Assembly: GCA_017451915.1 (NCBI GenBank)
Contig: JAFTNJ010000056.1
Location: 1-64,000 of the forward strand
Direction: 5' to 3'
Length of the DNA stretch: 64,000 bases
DNA from: Clostridia bacterium
Lineage (GTDB): Bacteria > Bacillota > Clostridia > Oscillospirales > CAG-272
This document shows positions 41,203 to 48,931 of the stretch, piece after piece. The notes below the pieces were generated by a model that was given only the letters and a program-made list of their open reading frames with translations, did not search any database and was not told where the DNA came from. The translations under genes were made by a program, and so were the position numbers. Numbering within the stretch: the stretch's first letter is position 1; each line of letters starts with the position of its first letter.

Positions 41203-43050
41203 TTATTTTTCTTCCTTTTGAGAATGATAATACCGATAAATTGCTTCCGCGTCCCTGTGGGAGATTCCGGCAACCGCCGTCAGCTCTTCCACGGACGCTC
41301 CGCGGATCCGGGTCACGCTTCCCAGCGCTTTCATCAGCTTCTTGGCCTTGATATCTCCAATTCCCGGAATTTTGGTAAGCACCGAGGTCTTGAGGGTCTT
41401 GCGCTTGGCCGCATCCATCTGCTTGACCGTATAGCGGTGCACCTCCTCCTGAATCCGATAGATCAGGGAGTAAACCTCCTGCTCCTTGGCAATGCTGATC
41501 TCCCGGGTATCGGTACAGAGGGCACGGGTCTTGTGAAAATCATCCTTAACCATACCAAACACGGGCAGGTCTATTCCCTTTTCACGCAACAACTCCCGCA
41601 CCACCGAAACGTGTCCCCGTCCACCGTCCAAAAGGATCAGATCGGGAAGATGGGAAAAGGAGCCGTTAGCATCCTCCAGGTGCTCCAAGCGACGTGCCAG
41701 CACCTCTCGCATGGAGGCATAGTCATCGGTAGACCCCACCACCGAGCGGATCCGAAAGCTTCGGTAATCGGCCTTGGAAAAACGGCCTTCGTTGCAAACG
41801 ATCATGCCTGCCGTCAAATGCTCCTTGCCCAAGTTGGAAATATCGTAAGCCTCAATCCTTGACGGATAGCTTTCCAAACACAAAAGATTGGCAAGACGAA
41901 GCAGCGTTCCCTCGGATTTTTCGGCGGAAATCCGATGCTGGTGCGCTTGTTCCGCGGCGTTTTTTTCCACCATGTCGCAAAGAACGCGCAAATTCCCCCG
42001 TTCCGGTGTGCGGATATGAACCTTATGCCCCGCCAGCTGCGAAAGATAGGCGGAGAGCATTTCACAATCGGCAGGATCCACCGATTGGGAAAGCAGAATT
42101 GTGGGAGGGACGTACGCACGGTTCTTATAATGCTCACAGAGGAAGGTGGTCAGATCCTCCGGCTCCAGAATACTGTCCGCACCGTAGATCGACTCGGTCT
42201 TATCCTGCAATACTCCGGAACGGATGTAAAACACCGAAACACAGGAGCAAACATCGTCGGAATAGAGAGCCACTACATCCTGCTCGGTTTCGGGATCGGC
42301 CACCACCTTTTGCTTTTCCTGCAATGCCGCCAGGGCTTGAATGGCATCCCTGCATTGGGCGGCGGCTTCATAGCGCTCTTCCTCGGCATAGGCAAGCATC
42401 TGCTCCTGAAGCTGCTGACGCACCGTTCCGCTTTTTCCGCGTAGGATCTCCTCGGCGTAGGAGATCATTTTTTGGTATTCCTCGGCCTCCACCTGCCCGG
42501 TACAAACGCCACAGCAACGGTGCATCTGGTAATAGATGCAGGGACGAACCTTACCAATCTCCTTGGGGAAGGTATGATTGCAGGTAGGTAGCTTTAAAAC
42601 ACGGTTGACCAGTTCAATCAGGGTGTAGGCCGTTCCGGAACCCGAAAAGGGGCCAAAATACTTGGCCTTATCCGAATCCCGCTTCCGCGTGAATTGCAGG
42701 CGCGGATATGCTCCCGGAACCAGCTTGATATAAGGATAGGACTTGGCATCCTTTAACCGAATATTATACTTGGGCGTATATTGCTTGATCAAGGTGTTTT
42801 CCAGGGAAAGCGCCTCGATCTCGGTATCGCAGAGATAATAATCAAAATCCTGCACCATGGATACCATACGCGAGGTTTTGACGTTCTTTTCGCTGTTCTG
42901 AAAATACTGGGAAACCCGATGCTTCAGCTTGCGCGATTTGCCAACGTAAATCACCTTTCCGCCCTTGTCCCGCATGATATAGACGCCGGGACAAAGAGGC
43001 AGCGTGTTTGCCTTTTCCAAAAGTGCCTGTCGGATCGTTTCGTTTGCCAC
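41203..43050 (-). CDS. uvrC: Excinuclease ABC subunit C
   Basis: A 615-residue nuclease of nucleotide excision repair: N-terminal GIY-YIG-type domain (PGVYIMRDKGGKVIYVGKS), a Cys cluster (RPCIYYQMHRCCGVC), the UVR motif near 200, the RNase H-like C-terminal nuclease and a helix-hairpin-helix pair (IPGIGDIKAKKLMKALG). The start is GTG at 43050, after GGGAGGTG; an in-frame ATG at 43095 lies before that ribosome binding site. It heads the operon with rsmD and coaD. Confidence 0.96.
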   Translation of the reverse strand: MANETIRQALLEKANTLPLCPGVYIMRDKGGKVIYVGKSRKLKHRVSQYFQNSEKNVKTSRMVSMVQDFDYYLCDTEIEALSLENTLIKQYTPKYNIRLKDAKSYPYIKLVPGAYPRLQFTRKRDSDKAKYFGPFSGSGTAYTLIELVNRVLKLPTCNHTFPKEIGKVRPCIYYQMHRCCGVCTGQVEAEEYQKMISYAEEILRGKSGTVRQQLQEQMLAYAEEERYEAAAQCRDAIQALAALQEKQKVVADPETEQDVVALYSDDVCSCVSVFYIRSGVLQDKTESIYGADSILEPEDLTTFLCEHYKNRAYVPPTILLSQSVDPADCEMLSAYLSQLAGHKVHIRTPERGNLRVLCDMVEKNAAEQAHQHRISAEKSEGTLLRLANLLCLESYPSRIEAYDISNLGKEHLTAGMIVCNEGRFSKADYRSFRIRSVVGSTDDYASMREVLARRLEHLEDANGSFSHLPDLILLDGGRGHVSVVRELLREKGIDLPVFGMVKDDFHKTRALCTDTREISIAKEQEVYSLIYRIQEEVHRYTVKQMDAAKRKTLKTSVLTKIPGIGDIKAKKLMKALGSVTRIRGASVEELTAVAGISHRDAEAIYRYYHSQKEEK

Positions 43051-43154
43051 TGGCAAACACCTCCCTTCCTGGGAAATAAAAAGATAGAGCGGCACGCCTC
43101 ATGCCCACAAAAGCCGGTCAGAGTACGCGCCGCTTACAATCACTATCTGGTTCT

Positions 43155-43421
43155 TTAAATTTCAGAGAAACCGCTGTCGATCAATTCTACCAATCCGGAA
43201 ATTGCATCCGTTTCGTCCTGACCGTCTGCAATCAAAGTAACCATCATTCCTTTGGCAATTCCCAAGGACAGTACCCCCAACAGGCTCTTTGCGTTTACCT
43301 TGCGGTCATCCTTTTCAATCCAGATGGACGACTTGTAGGTGTTTGCCTTTTGAATGAAAAACGTTGCGGGTCTTGCATGAAGACCGCTGGTATTGGTAAT
43401 AATGATGTCGCGTGAAATCAT
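43155..43421 (-). CDS. ptsH: HPr phosphocarrier protein
   Basis: An 88-residue HPr. The phospho-His lies in TSGLHARPAT (His about 15) and the regulatory Ser in NAKSLLGVLSLG (Ser about 46), so both the PTS and the HPr-kinase sites are present and it is not a Crh paralogue. It passes phosphate from enzyme I to sugar permeases and, as HPr-Ser-P, takes part in carbon catabolite control. It has its own promoter at 43499-43527 and no enzyme I neighbour. Confidence 0.93.
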   Translation of the reverse strand: MISRDIIITNTSGLHARPATFFIQKANTYKSSIWIEKDDRKVNAKSLLGVLSLGIAKGMMVTLIADGQDETDAISGLVELIDSGFSEI

Positions 43422-43498
43422 ATTTTGCTTGCTCCCATTTCTGTATCAAATACATCCATCGCCCAAAATTGGCGACAGTACGAATAATATTTATATAT

Positions 43499-43527
43499 AG
43501 TATAGCAAAAAGAAATTAAAAAATCAA
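43499..43527 (-). promoter_or_regulatory. Promoter of ptsH
   Basis: On the minus strand, TTGATT (43522-43527), a 17-base spacer and TATACT (43499-43504). A small GCC/GGC hairpin lies in the leader at about 43460-43475. Confidence 0.65.
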
Positions 43528-43625
43528 TAGTCATTCTATTGTTTTTTTACGAATTAATCTATCATTTTTCGTGCATTTTGATATAAAAACGGTCAAAAAA
43601 CGACTTTGAAAGTTTTTTCGCGGCA

Positions 43626-44099
43626 TCAATCCGCAATTTTCATCAGCCAATACGTCAAAGCGGTATAATCGCTGTACAGTTGCATTGCGTTTCCGTAGAG
43701 CAACGCGTGTTTCCCGTTCTGCAACAGCATTCCTTCCTTTTCGGCACCGTGGATCTCCACCTCCAGTCGCAGATCCACCAATCCCCCACCGGGAAGCTCA
43801 AGCTCGGAGGATTGCCCGCGCAAGGAAGCCGCAGATGGGTCAGCCTCTTGGAGCTCCTTGGACAATACTCGCCCAAAAGGCTCTCCGGTTTCCCGATAAA
43901 GCCAATCGCCAATCTTCAGGCAATCGGAAATCTGTGGGGAAATTCCCGTGGCAAGCAAGGTAATTTGCCGCGTGGGAAAGGATTCCTCCTTTGGAGTCTT
44001 CCATTGCCAGCGTAATACAAGCGACAGCACCGACAGAATCAAAAAGAGGAACAAGAAAAAATCCAATGCACCAAAGCGGCGTCCCTCCGGCTTATTCAT
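43626..44099 (-). CDS. Membrane-anchored protein, DUF4330-like
   Basis: A 157-residue protein with one N-terminal helix (about 10-28, FFLFLFLILSVLSLVL). Its extracytoplasmic domain contains GDWLYRE and GRVLSKELQEA, parallel to the gene just upstream (SDLLLPGTPICSENG and LGQILSAHQSS). The two are evidently paralogues. DUF4330 is my best family guess. The start overlaps the upstream gene by 8 bases. Confidence 0.5.
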   Translation of the reverse strand: MNKPEGRRFGALDFFLFLFLILSVLSLVLRWQWKTPKEESFPTRQITLLATGISPQISDCLKIGDWLYRETGEPFGRVLSKELQEADPSAASLRGQSSELELPGGGLVDLRLEVEIHGAEKEGMLLQNGKHALLYGNAMQLYSDYTALTYWLMKIAD

Positions 44100-44598
44100 A
44101 CACCGTCCCCCCTTCTTCTACCGAAACGATCTTTGCGTTTGGAGCATATAAGGGACCGATCCGCAGGGAGTAGCTTCCTCCTGCCGCGATCCGAATGTCG
44201 CAAATGCGGACCCCCTCCCCTGCCGAAAGCCTCCCACGCCCCTCCACAAGCAAGGAAAGATCCACCAGGGCGGGATCCTCTTCCTCCCATACCTCTCCCT
44301 TTAAAAAATGGGTCACAGTATGGGAGGATTGATGGGCCGAAAGGATCTGTCCCAAAAGTGCGGTCCCGTTCTCGGAGCAGATCGGCGTTCCTGGCAAGAG
44401 CAGATCCGACCGGGTGTTGATCCATTCCTTTTTTACCCCCGGAATAAGCACCGTATAGTGAAAAACGGCACTTTCCTCCTCCTTGAAACGCCATTGGAGA
44501 ATTGCCACCAACAGGCCGACGATCAATAACAAAAACAAGGCCAGCAACAACCAATCCACCCAGGTAAATTTGGGTTTTCCATGCATTTTTTCTTCCAT
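44092..44598 (-). CDS. Membrane-anchored protein, DUF4330-like
   Basis: A 168-residue protein with a short cytoplasmic start (MEEKMHGKPKFTWVDW), one helix (about 17-37) and an extracytoplasmic beta-rich domain. It ends in IGPLYAPNAKIVSVE. It is paralogous to the next gene. The ATG shares one base with the stop (TAATG) of the O-antigen-ligase-like gene, so the three are co-translated and probably act on the same surface polymer; that link is inferred. Confidence 0.55.
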   Translation of the reverse strand: MEEKMHGKPKFTWVDWLLLALFLLLIVGLLVAILQWRFKEEESAVFHYTVLIPGVKKEWINTRSDLLLPGTPICSENGTALLGQILSAHQSSHTVTHFLKGEVWEEEDPALVDLSLLVEGRGRLSAGEGVRICDIRIAAGGSYSLRIGPLYAPNAKIVSVEEGGTVYE

Positions 44599-46439
44599 TA
44601 TTTCTCCTCCGATCCTCGTCCCGCAGTGCTGACAGCCAAGGCGGCAAGGATCCAAAACAAAGTAAAAATTCCGTTGTGATACCAAACCGAATCAAACCAG
44701 CCCATGGTCGCCAGGCCAAAGATACCGCAAAGTGCTCCAACGCAGTACGTATGCTCCTTGGTTGGAGTGTTTCTGCGGGAATCCCAAAAAACAAGTCCCA
44801 GCATTGCAAGAAAACCAAAAAGAACAATCAATCCGATTACTCCCAACTCACACCAGAGCTGAAGAAACCACTGGTGGGTGTGCACCACACGCTCGGTACC
44901 GCTTACGGCAAAGGGGAGATAGCTGCTTCGAAAATTCGATTCTCCCAAGCCTACGCCAAAGGGGTGGGCTTTTAGCATTTGCAAAACGCCCTTCCAGGTG
45001 TATAAACGAAAGCGAATGGAGGATTCCGAAAGACTTCCAATGCTGGAAAATCGATTTTGAATATTTCCGGGAGACCACACCGCCACTGCGGGAAGCAATG
45101 GGGTCAGGGTAATCAGTAACGCCTGCGTCCGTGAACTGATAAACAGAAAGGTAAAAAAAACGGCAAGGATCCACCCCAACCAAGCACCGCGGGACCAGGT
45201 AAGGAGTAGTGCCGCAGATTGGATCAAAAAGCAAAGCGCGCTAAAACCACGCGTCCGTCGGCTCCATGCCTCGGAGAGCACAATGCCAAGGGAGAGCGGC
45301 GTAGTTAAAAGCAGAAACATTGCGAACAAATTGGGATTAAAAAAACAGGAGGTGACCCGTCCGCCAATGTCTGAAAAACGGCTGATATCCACCCATTCCA
45401 GAGGTGCAAAACCAAAAATATATTGGAAAGTGCCGAGAAAAGCGCAAATAAAGGAGGAAATCAGCAAACTCACCGCAATGGAGGTCCTCCATATTTTTTG
45501 CCGTAAAAAGCTACGAAATGGAAAGTAAAGAAAGAGGAGAATTCCTCTCCCCATCCCCGCCATCCACGCTTCCCTGCCCCCACCAAACAACCCCTCCAAA
45601 AGATAACTGACGAGAAGAAGCAGAACGGGAAGATCGAGCCACGTAAGCGTCAACATACGGTGGCACCGAAGGATCTTACACCCCCAAAAAAGAATCAAAA
45701 GCACCGCAAAGCAAAGCAGTGTCACGGTTGGATGAGGTACGAGATTCAAAAACGGGAGCACCGCGCAAAGAAGTAACGCAAAGAACTCGGGAACGGTAAA
45801 AAACAGGCAAAGAAGCAGACCGCCAACCGGGAGAAGCAACCACGGCCAAGGCGACGCAAAAAAGGAGATTCCCCCAATAACAGAGGACAGAGCCAAGGAG
45901 CCTCCAATGCGCGCCTTCCCTTCCTTGGAAAAACCGGCTCTGCACTCCGAAGAAGCGGGAAGAATGGAGAGCAACCAAACGCCGCTCCAACTGTTGATCA
46001 AGGCCATACCCAAGGACTCCTCCGTCCGCAATAAGGACAATGAGCAAAAAAACAGTACCAAAGGGAGCAAAATATCCACCGAATACAGGTCACAACCGCG
46101 AAACACGCCGCCACAGGTGCCAAGAATCCCCACCAAAAACAGAATGCGACCAAAAAAGAGGGTGGACGTATCAAGAATCCAACGTTTCCATGTATGGAGC
46201 AGGCAGATCAAAAAGCTTTGATCCCAGGCTCTCATCAGGCGTTGACGAAGAAAAAAGGAACGAAATACCCTCGGTTCAGCCCGATGCTTGTCAAGGATGC
46301 CGGGAAGAGTGCAACGCACGCGCGCCGAAAGCCGGAGAAGTCCGCCGCAAATGCCGCTGTTGGCAGAAAGCCATATCCAAAACCGCGTCAAGCCACGCTC
46401 CATTCCCGCAATGATTTTGCTATCCCTCCGTGCAGACAT
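44598..46439 (-). CDS. O-antigen ligase/polymerase family membrane protein
   Basis: A 613-residue protein with about twelve helices. A large loop near residues 490-550 holds the Wzy_C-type segment FRLYTWKGVLQMLKAHPFGVGLGESNF and HTHQWFLQLWCELG, as in O-antigen ligases and polysaccharide polymerases. It follows trmD but is separated from it by a terminator hairpin (46447-46473). The start ATG at 46439 uses AGGGGA, part of that hairpin, as ribosome binding site. The frame is open further upstream, into trmD. Confidence 0.85.
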   Translation of the reverse strand: MSARRDSKIIAGMERGLTRFWIWLSANSGICGGLLRLSARVRCTLPGILDKHRAEPRVFRSFFLRQRLMRAWDQSFLICLLHTWKRWILDTSTLFFGRILFLVGILGTCGGVFRGCDLYSVDILLPLVLFFCSLSLLRTEESLGMALINSWSGVWLLSILPASSECRAGFSKEGKARIGGSLALSSVIGGISFFASPWPWLLLPVGGLLLCLFFTVPEFFALLLCAVLPFLNLVPHPTVTLLCFAVLLILFWGCKILRCHRMLTLTWLDLPVLLLLVSYLLEGLFGGGREAWMAGMGRGILLFLYFPFRSFLRQKIWRTSIAVSLLISSFICAFLGTFQYIFGFAPLEWVDISRFSDIGGRVTSCFFNPNLFAMFLLLTTPLSLGIVLSEAWSRRTRGFSALCFLIQSAALLLTWSRGAWLGWILAVFFTFLFISSRTQALLITLTPLLPAVAVWSPGNIQNRFSSIGSLSESSIRFRLYTWKGVLQMLKAHPFGVGLGESNFRSSYLPFAVSGTERVVHTHQWFLQLWCELGVIGLIVLFGFLAMLGLVFWDSRRNTPTKEHTYCVGALCGIFGLATMGWFDSVWYHNGIFTLFWILAALAVSTAGRGSEEK

Positions 46440-46446
46440 AAAAAAT

Positions 46447-46473
46447 CCCCTATCATAAAAAGTTATGTAGGGG
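46447..46473 (-). terminator. Terminator of trmD, with the next gene's ribosome binding site in its 3' arm
   Basis: On the minus strand, CCCCTACATAA pairs with the complementary TTATGATAGGGG (one bulged base), followed by ATTTTTT and the ATG of the O-antigen-ligase-like gene. The GGGG of the 3' arm is the only ribosome-binding-site-like sequence for that gene. Confidence 0.7.
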
Positions 46474-46480
46474 ATGTATT

Positions 46481-47182
46481 TTATTCTTCCAACAAGTCGG
46501 GGCGAAGCTTTTTCGTCAGCTCCAGGGCCTGCTCCTCCCGCCATTGATCAATGTTTGCGTGATGTCCCGAGATCAGCACGTCGGGCACCTTCACGCCATG
46601 AAACTCGTAGGGGCGGGTGTACTGTGGATATTCCAAAAGTCCCGAGGAAATGCTCTCCTTTTCGTAGCATTCGGCATCCGAAAGCACGCCATCGATCAAG
46701 CGCGCCACGCAGTCCACCAAAATGCAGGCAGGGATCTCTCCTCCGGTGAGAACGAAATCTCCAATGGAAATCTCCTCATCTACGATCTCGTCCACGATCC
46801 GTCGGTCTACGCCCTCGTAATGCCCGCAAAGAAGAATGAGATTGTCATATGTAGATGCCAGTTCAGCAGCCTTGGCCTGGTTCAGAACCTTTCCCGTAGG
46901 TGAAAGATAGATCACCCGACGTCGCGCGGGACAAAATTGTTCCTCGGCCTGCTGATGCAGAATACCTTCGTAGCAGTTGTAAATGGGGGGCGCCATCATC
47001 AGCATCCCTTTACCACCGCCATAGGGAGTATCGTCCACCCTGCGGTGCTTGTCCTCGGAATAATCCCGAATGTTATGCGTTCTCACCGTAATGGCTCCAC
47101 TTTTTTGGGCGCGGCCAAGAATGCTCTCTCCCAATACCGTGTTCACCAGGTCGGGAAACAGGGTCATAATATCAAATCGCAT
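46481..47182 (-). CDS. trmD: tRNA (guanine37-N1)-methyltransferase
   Basis: A 233-residue SPOUT enzyme that makes m1G37 and prevents frameshifting. It starts MRFDIMTLFPDLV and has the knot blocks DTPYGGGKGMLM, LLCGHYEGVDRRI and EISIGDFVLTGGE. The ATG shares one base with the rimM stop (TAATG); upstream in-frame codons belong to rimM in another frame. Confidence 0.97.
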   Translation of the reverse strand: MRFDIMTLFPDLVNTVLGESILGRAQKSGAITVRTHNIRDYSEDKHRRVDDTPYGGGKGMLMMAPPIYNCYEGILHQQAEEQFCPARRRVIYLSPTGKVLNQAKAAELASTYDNLILLCGHYEGVDRRIVDEIVDEEISIGDFVLTGGEIPACILVDCVARLIDGVLSDAECYEKESISSGLLEYPQYTRPYEFHGVKVPDVLISGHHANIDQWREEQALELTKKLRPDLLEE

Positions 47183-47706
47183 TACACGTTCTCTCCTTCC
47201 CCGTCCAAAAGCCCGGGGATGGGGCGAATATAGACCGCGTCCTCGGGATCGATCTCGGTAACAAATTGAGGAACGCAAGGAACCATATGCTCTCCGGTAG
47301 ACGTTTTTACAATATAGAGATCTGCCGCTCCCTGCTGTTTAATGTCGACCAGCTCACCAAGCACCTCACGGGTATCGGCATGACGCACGGGAAGTCCCAA
47401 AAGATCGGCAATGAAATAGTCGCCCTCCTCCAAGGGAAGGTCCTCTCTGGCAGCGTAAACCACCACGTTGCGCAGGGCGTTGGCCGCATCCTCGCTCTCC
47501 ACGCCCTCCAGATCCGCCAGCACGAACTGCTTGAATACCGAGGCGTGCAATACCTTACGCTGGGTATAGGCTCCGCCCGATACAAAAAAGAGGCGCTTTA
47601 AGGAGGCCAGGACCTCCGGTGCATCACACCAGGATTCCAGCTTTACCGTTCCCCGAAAGCCGTGGGTATTGATGATTTTTCCACATTCCAGATACGTTTG
47701 TTTCAT
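47182..47706 (-). CDS. rimM: 16S rRNA processing protein RimM
   Basis: A 174-residue ribosome maturation factor that binds S19 and aids 30S head assembly: GKIINTHGFRGTVKLE at the start and, in the PRC-barrel domain, EEGDYFIADLLGLPV and GAADLYIVKT. Its pairing with trmD is universal in bacteria. The ATG at 47706 has a modest GGGAG site. The frame is open much further upstream but that part covers the promoter. Confidence 0.95.
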   Translation of the reverse strand: MKQTYLECGKIINTHGFRGTVKLESWCDAPEVLASLKRLFFVSGGAYTQRKVLHASVFKQFVLADLEGVESEDAANALRNVVVYAAREDLPLEEGDYFIADLLGLPVRHADTREVLGELVDIKQQGAADLYIVKTSTGEHMVPCVPQFVTEIDPEDAVYIRPIPGLLDGEGENV

Positions 47707-47756
47707 ATAATCCGTTACTCCCGTCCAAATTCCGCACAGCGTCTCCGTGCCGTTAT

Positions 47757-47785
47757 AGTATACCATATGCGCGCAAAAAATGCAA
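47757..47785 (-). promoter_or_regulatory. Promoter of rimM-trmD
   Basis: On the minus strand, TTGCAT (47780-47785), a 17-base spacer and TATACT (47757-47762). It is divergent from the yajC promoter. Confidence 0.7.
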
Positions 47786-47866
47786 GTTTTCTTTTGCTTT
47801 TTCCATGTAAAAACCGTGTTTTTTTCAAAAAAGGAGAAGAAAAAGAAATTATTTACAAATTTCCTC

Positions 47867-47895
47867 TTGTAATTTCCTGTGCGATGGTCTATAAT
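47867..47895 (+). promoter_or_regulatory. Promoter of yajC
   Basis: TTGTAA (47867-47872), a 17-base spacer and TATAAT (47890-47895), 34 bases before the yajC start. Confidence 0.75.
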
Positions 47896-47929
47896 AAAGA
47901 AAATTTTTATTTTGGAGGAACCCACACCC

Positions 47930-48253
47930 ATGTTTTTGTTTGCATTTGCTGAAGGGGCCGCTGCGGACACCGGCAGCAGCTTGATGATGATCGGTCTTTT
48001 GGTCGTCATGTTCGTTGCGTTCTATTTCTTCGGTATCCGTCCCCAGAAGAAGCAGGAAAAAGAAGTCAACGCCATGCGCAATGCCTTGACGGTTGGCGAT
48101 GAGATCACCACCATTGGCGGTATCATCGGCAAGATCGTAAGCATTAAGGAAGAAACCTGCGTCATCGAGACCACCCACGAGCGCACCAAGATCCGCATCC
48201 TCAAGAGTGCGGTCAGCCGCGTAGACGTAAAGGCCGAGGATTCCGAGGGCTAA
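47930..48253 (+). CDS. yajC: Preprotein translocase subunit YajC
   Basis: A 107-residue protein with one helix (about 17-37) and the family block FFGIRPQKKQEKE, then MRNALTVGDEITTIGGIIGKI. It is an auxiliary part of the SecDF-YajC complex. The ATG at 47930 follows GGAGGA; upstream in-frame codons lie over the promoter. secD and secF are not adjacent here. Confidence 0.95.
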   Translation: MFLFAFAEGAAADTGSSLMMIGLLVVMFVAFYFFGIRPQKKQEKEVNAMRNALTVGDEITTIGGIIGKIVSIKEETCVIETTHERTKIRILKSAVSRVDVKAEDSEG

Positions 48254-48272
48254 TTTGAAAAAAAGATCATAA

Positions 48273-48324
48273 ATCCGCCTCCGTGCGAATATGCTGAACC
48301 AAGCAGATTCCTACGGAGGCAGAT
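48273..48324 (+). promoter_or_regulatory. Hairpin holding the ribosome binding site of the TIGR04086 gene
   Basis: ATCCGCCTCCGT (48273-48284) pairs with ACGGAGGCAGAT (48313-48324), 11 of 12 positions. The GGAGG of the 3' arm is the ribosome binding site for the ATG at 48328, and TTTT follows. It may terminate the yajC transcript and mask translation of read-through RNA. Confidence 0.6.
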
Positions 48325-48327
48325 TTT

Positions 48328-48786
48328 ATGAAAGCAACGTCCAACGCCCGTCAAAAAGCATCTCAAAAAACGCCCACCGGCGGGATGTCCGGTGCCTTTC
48401 TTCCGCACATCCTAAAGAGCGCGGGAATCACGGTCCTGTTGGGCCTTTTCCTGCTCCTCATCGGTACTTTGATCGCATATTTTACCGCAGATCCCGCCCA
48501 ATGGGCAGCGCCTTTGGGATGGTTTGCCTCCGCTCTGACCGCGTTTTTCGGCGGTTGGATTGCTGTACGGATCCACAAAAGCTCCGCCTTGCTTTGCGGC
48601 TTATGCAACGGCTTGCTTATGGTTGCCCTCTTTTTTCTCTGTTCCCTTTTTGGGGAATATTGCCCGCCGGTCCATTCCACCACGGTTTCCCTGCTTCTTC
48701 GTGCAGGATTTCTTCTGCTCTCTATTCTTGGCGCGATCGTAGGCAGAAATCTTCATCCTCCGCAAAAAAAGCGACGTCACCATTAA
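48328..48786 (+). CDS. TIGR04086 family membrane protein
   Basis: A 152-residue protein with four hydrophobic helices after a basic N-terminus of about 25 residues. The pattern GLFLLLIGTLIAYF, FFGGWIAVRI, LCGLCNGLLM and a final AIVGRN fits the TIGR04086 family of Firmicutes membrane proteins, often found next to yajC. Function unknown. A terminator follows at 48802-48827. Confidence 0.8.
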   Translation: MKATSNARQKASQKTPTGGMSGAFLPHILKSAGITVLLGLFLLLIGTLIAYFTADPAQWAAPLGWFASALTAFFGGWIAVRIHKSSALLCGLCNGLLMVALFFLCSLFGEYCPPVHSTTVSLLLRAGFLLLSILGAIVGRNLHPPQKKRRHH

Positions 48787-48801
48787 CAATTTCTATCTCC
48801 G

Positions 48802-48827
48802 GGACAGAGGTTTTCTCTGTCCTTTTT
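48802..48827 (+). terminator. Terminator after the TIGR04086 gene
   Basis: GGACAGAG (48802-48809) pairs with CTCTGTCC (48815-48822), then TTTTT. Confidence 0.85.
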
Positions 48828-48931
48828 GAATTGTTCACAATGAGTTTACGATATACGCCATCAATTTCCTAAAAAAAAGTGTATAATTAGAATTTGAAGA
48901 CAATTATATAGAAAGGACGCTTTCTTTTGGA

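Noticed and set aside
43155..43421. A Crh (regulatory HPr paralogue)
   Set aside because: The phospho-accepting His is present in GLHARPAT, so it is a normal HPr.
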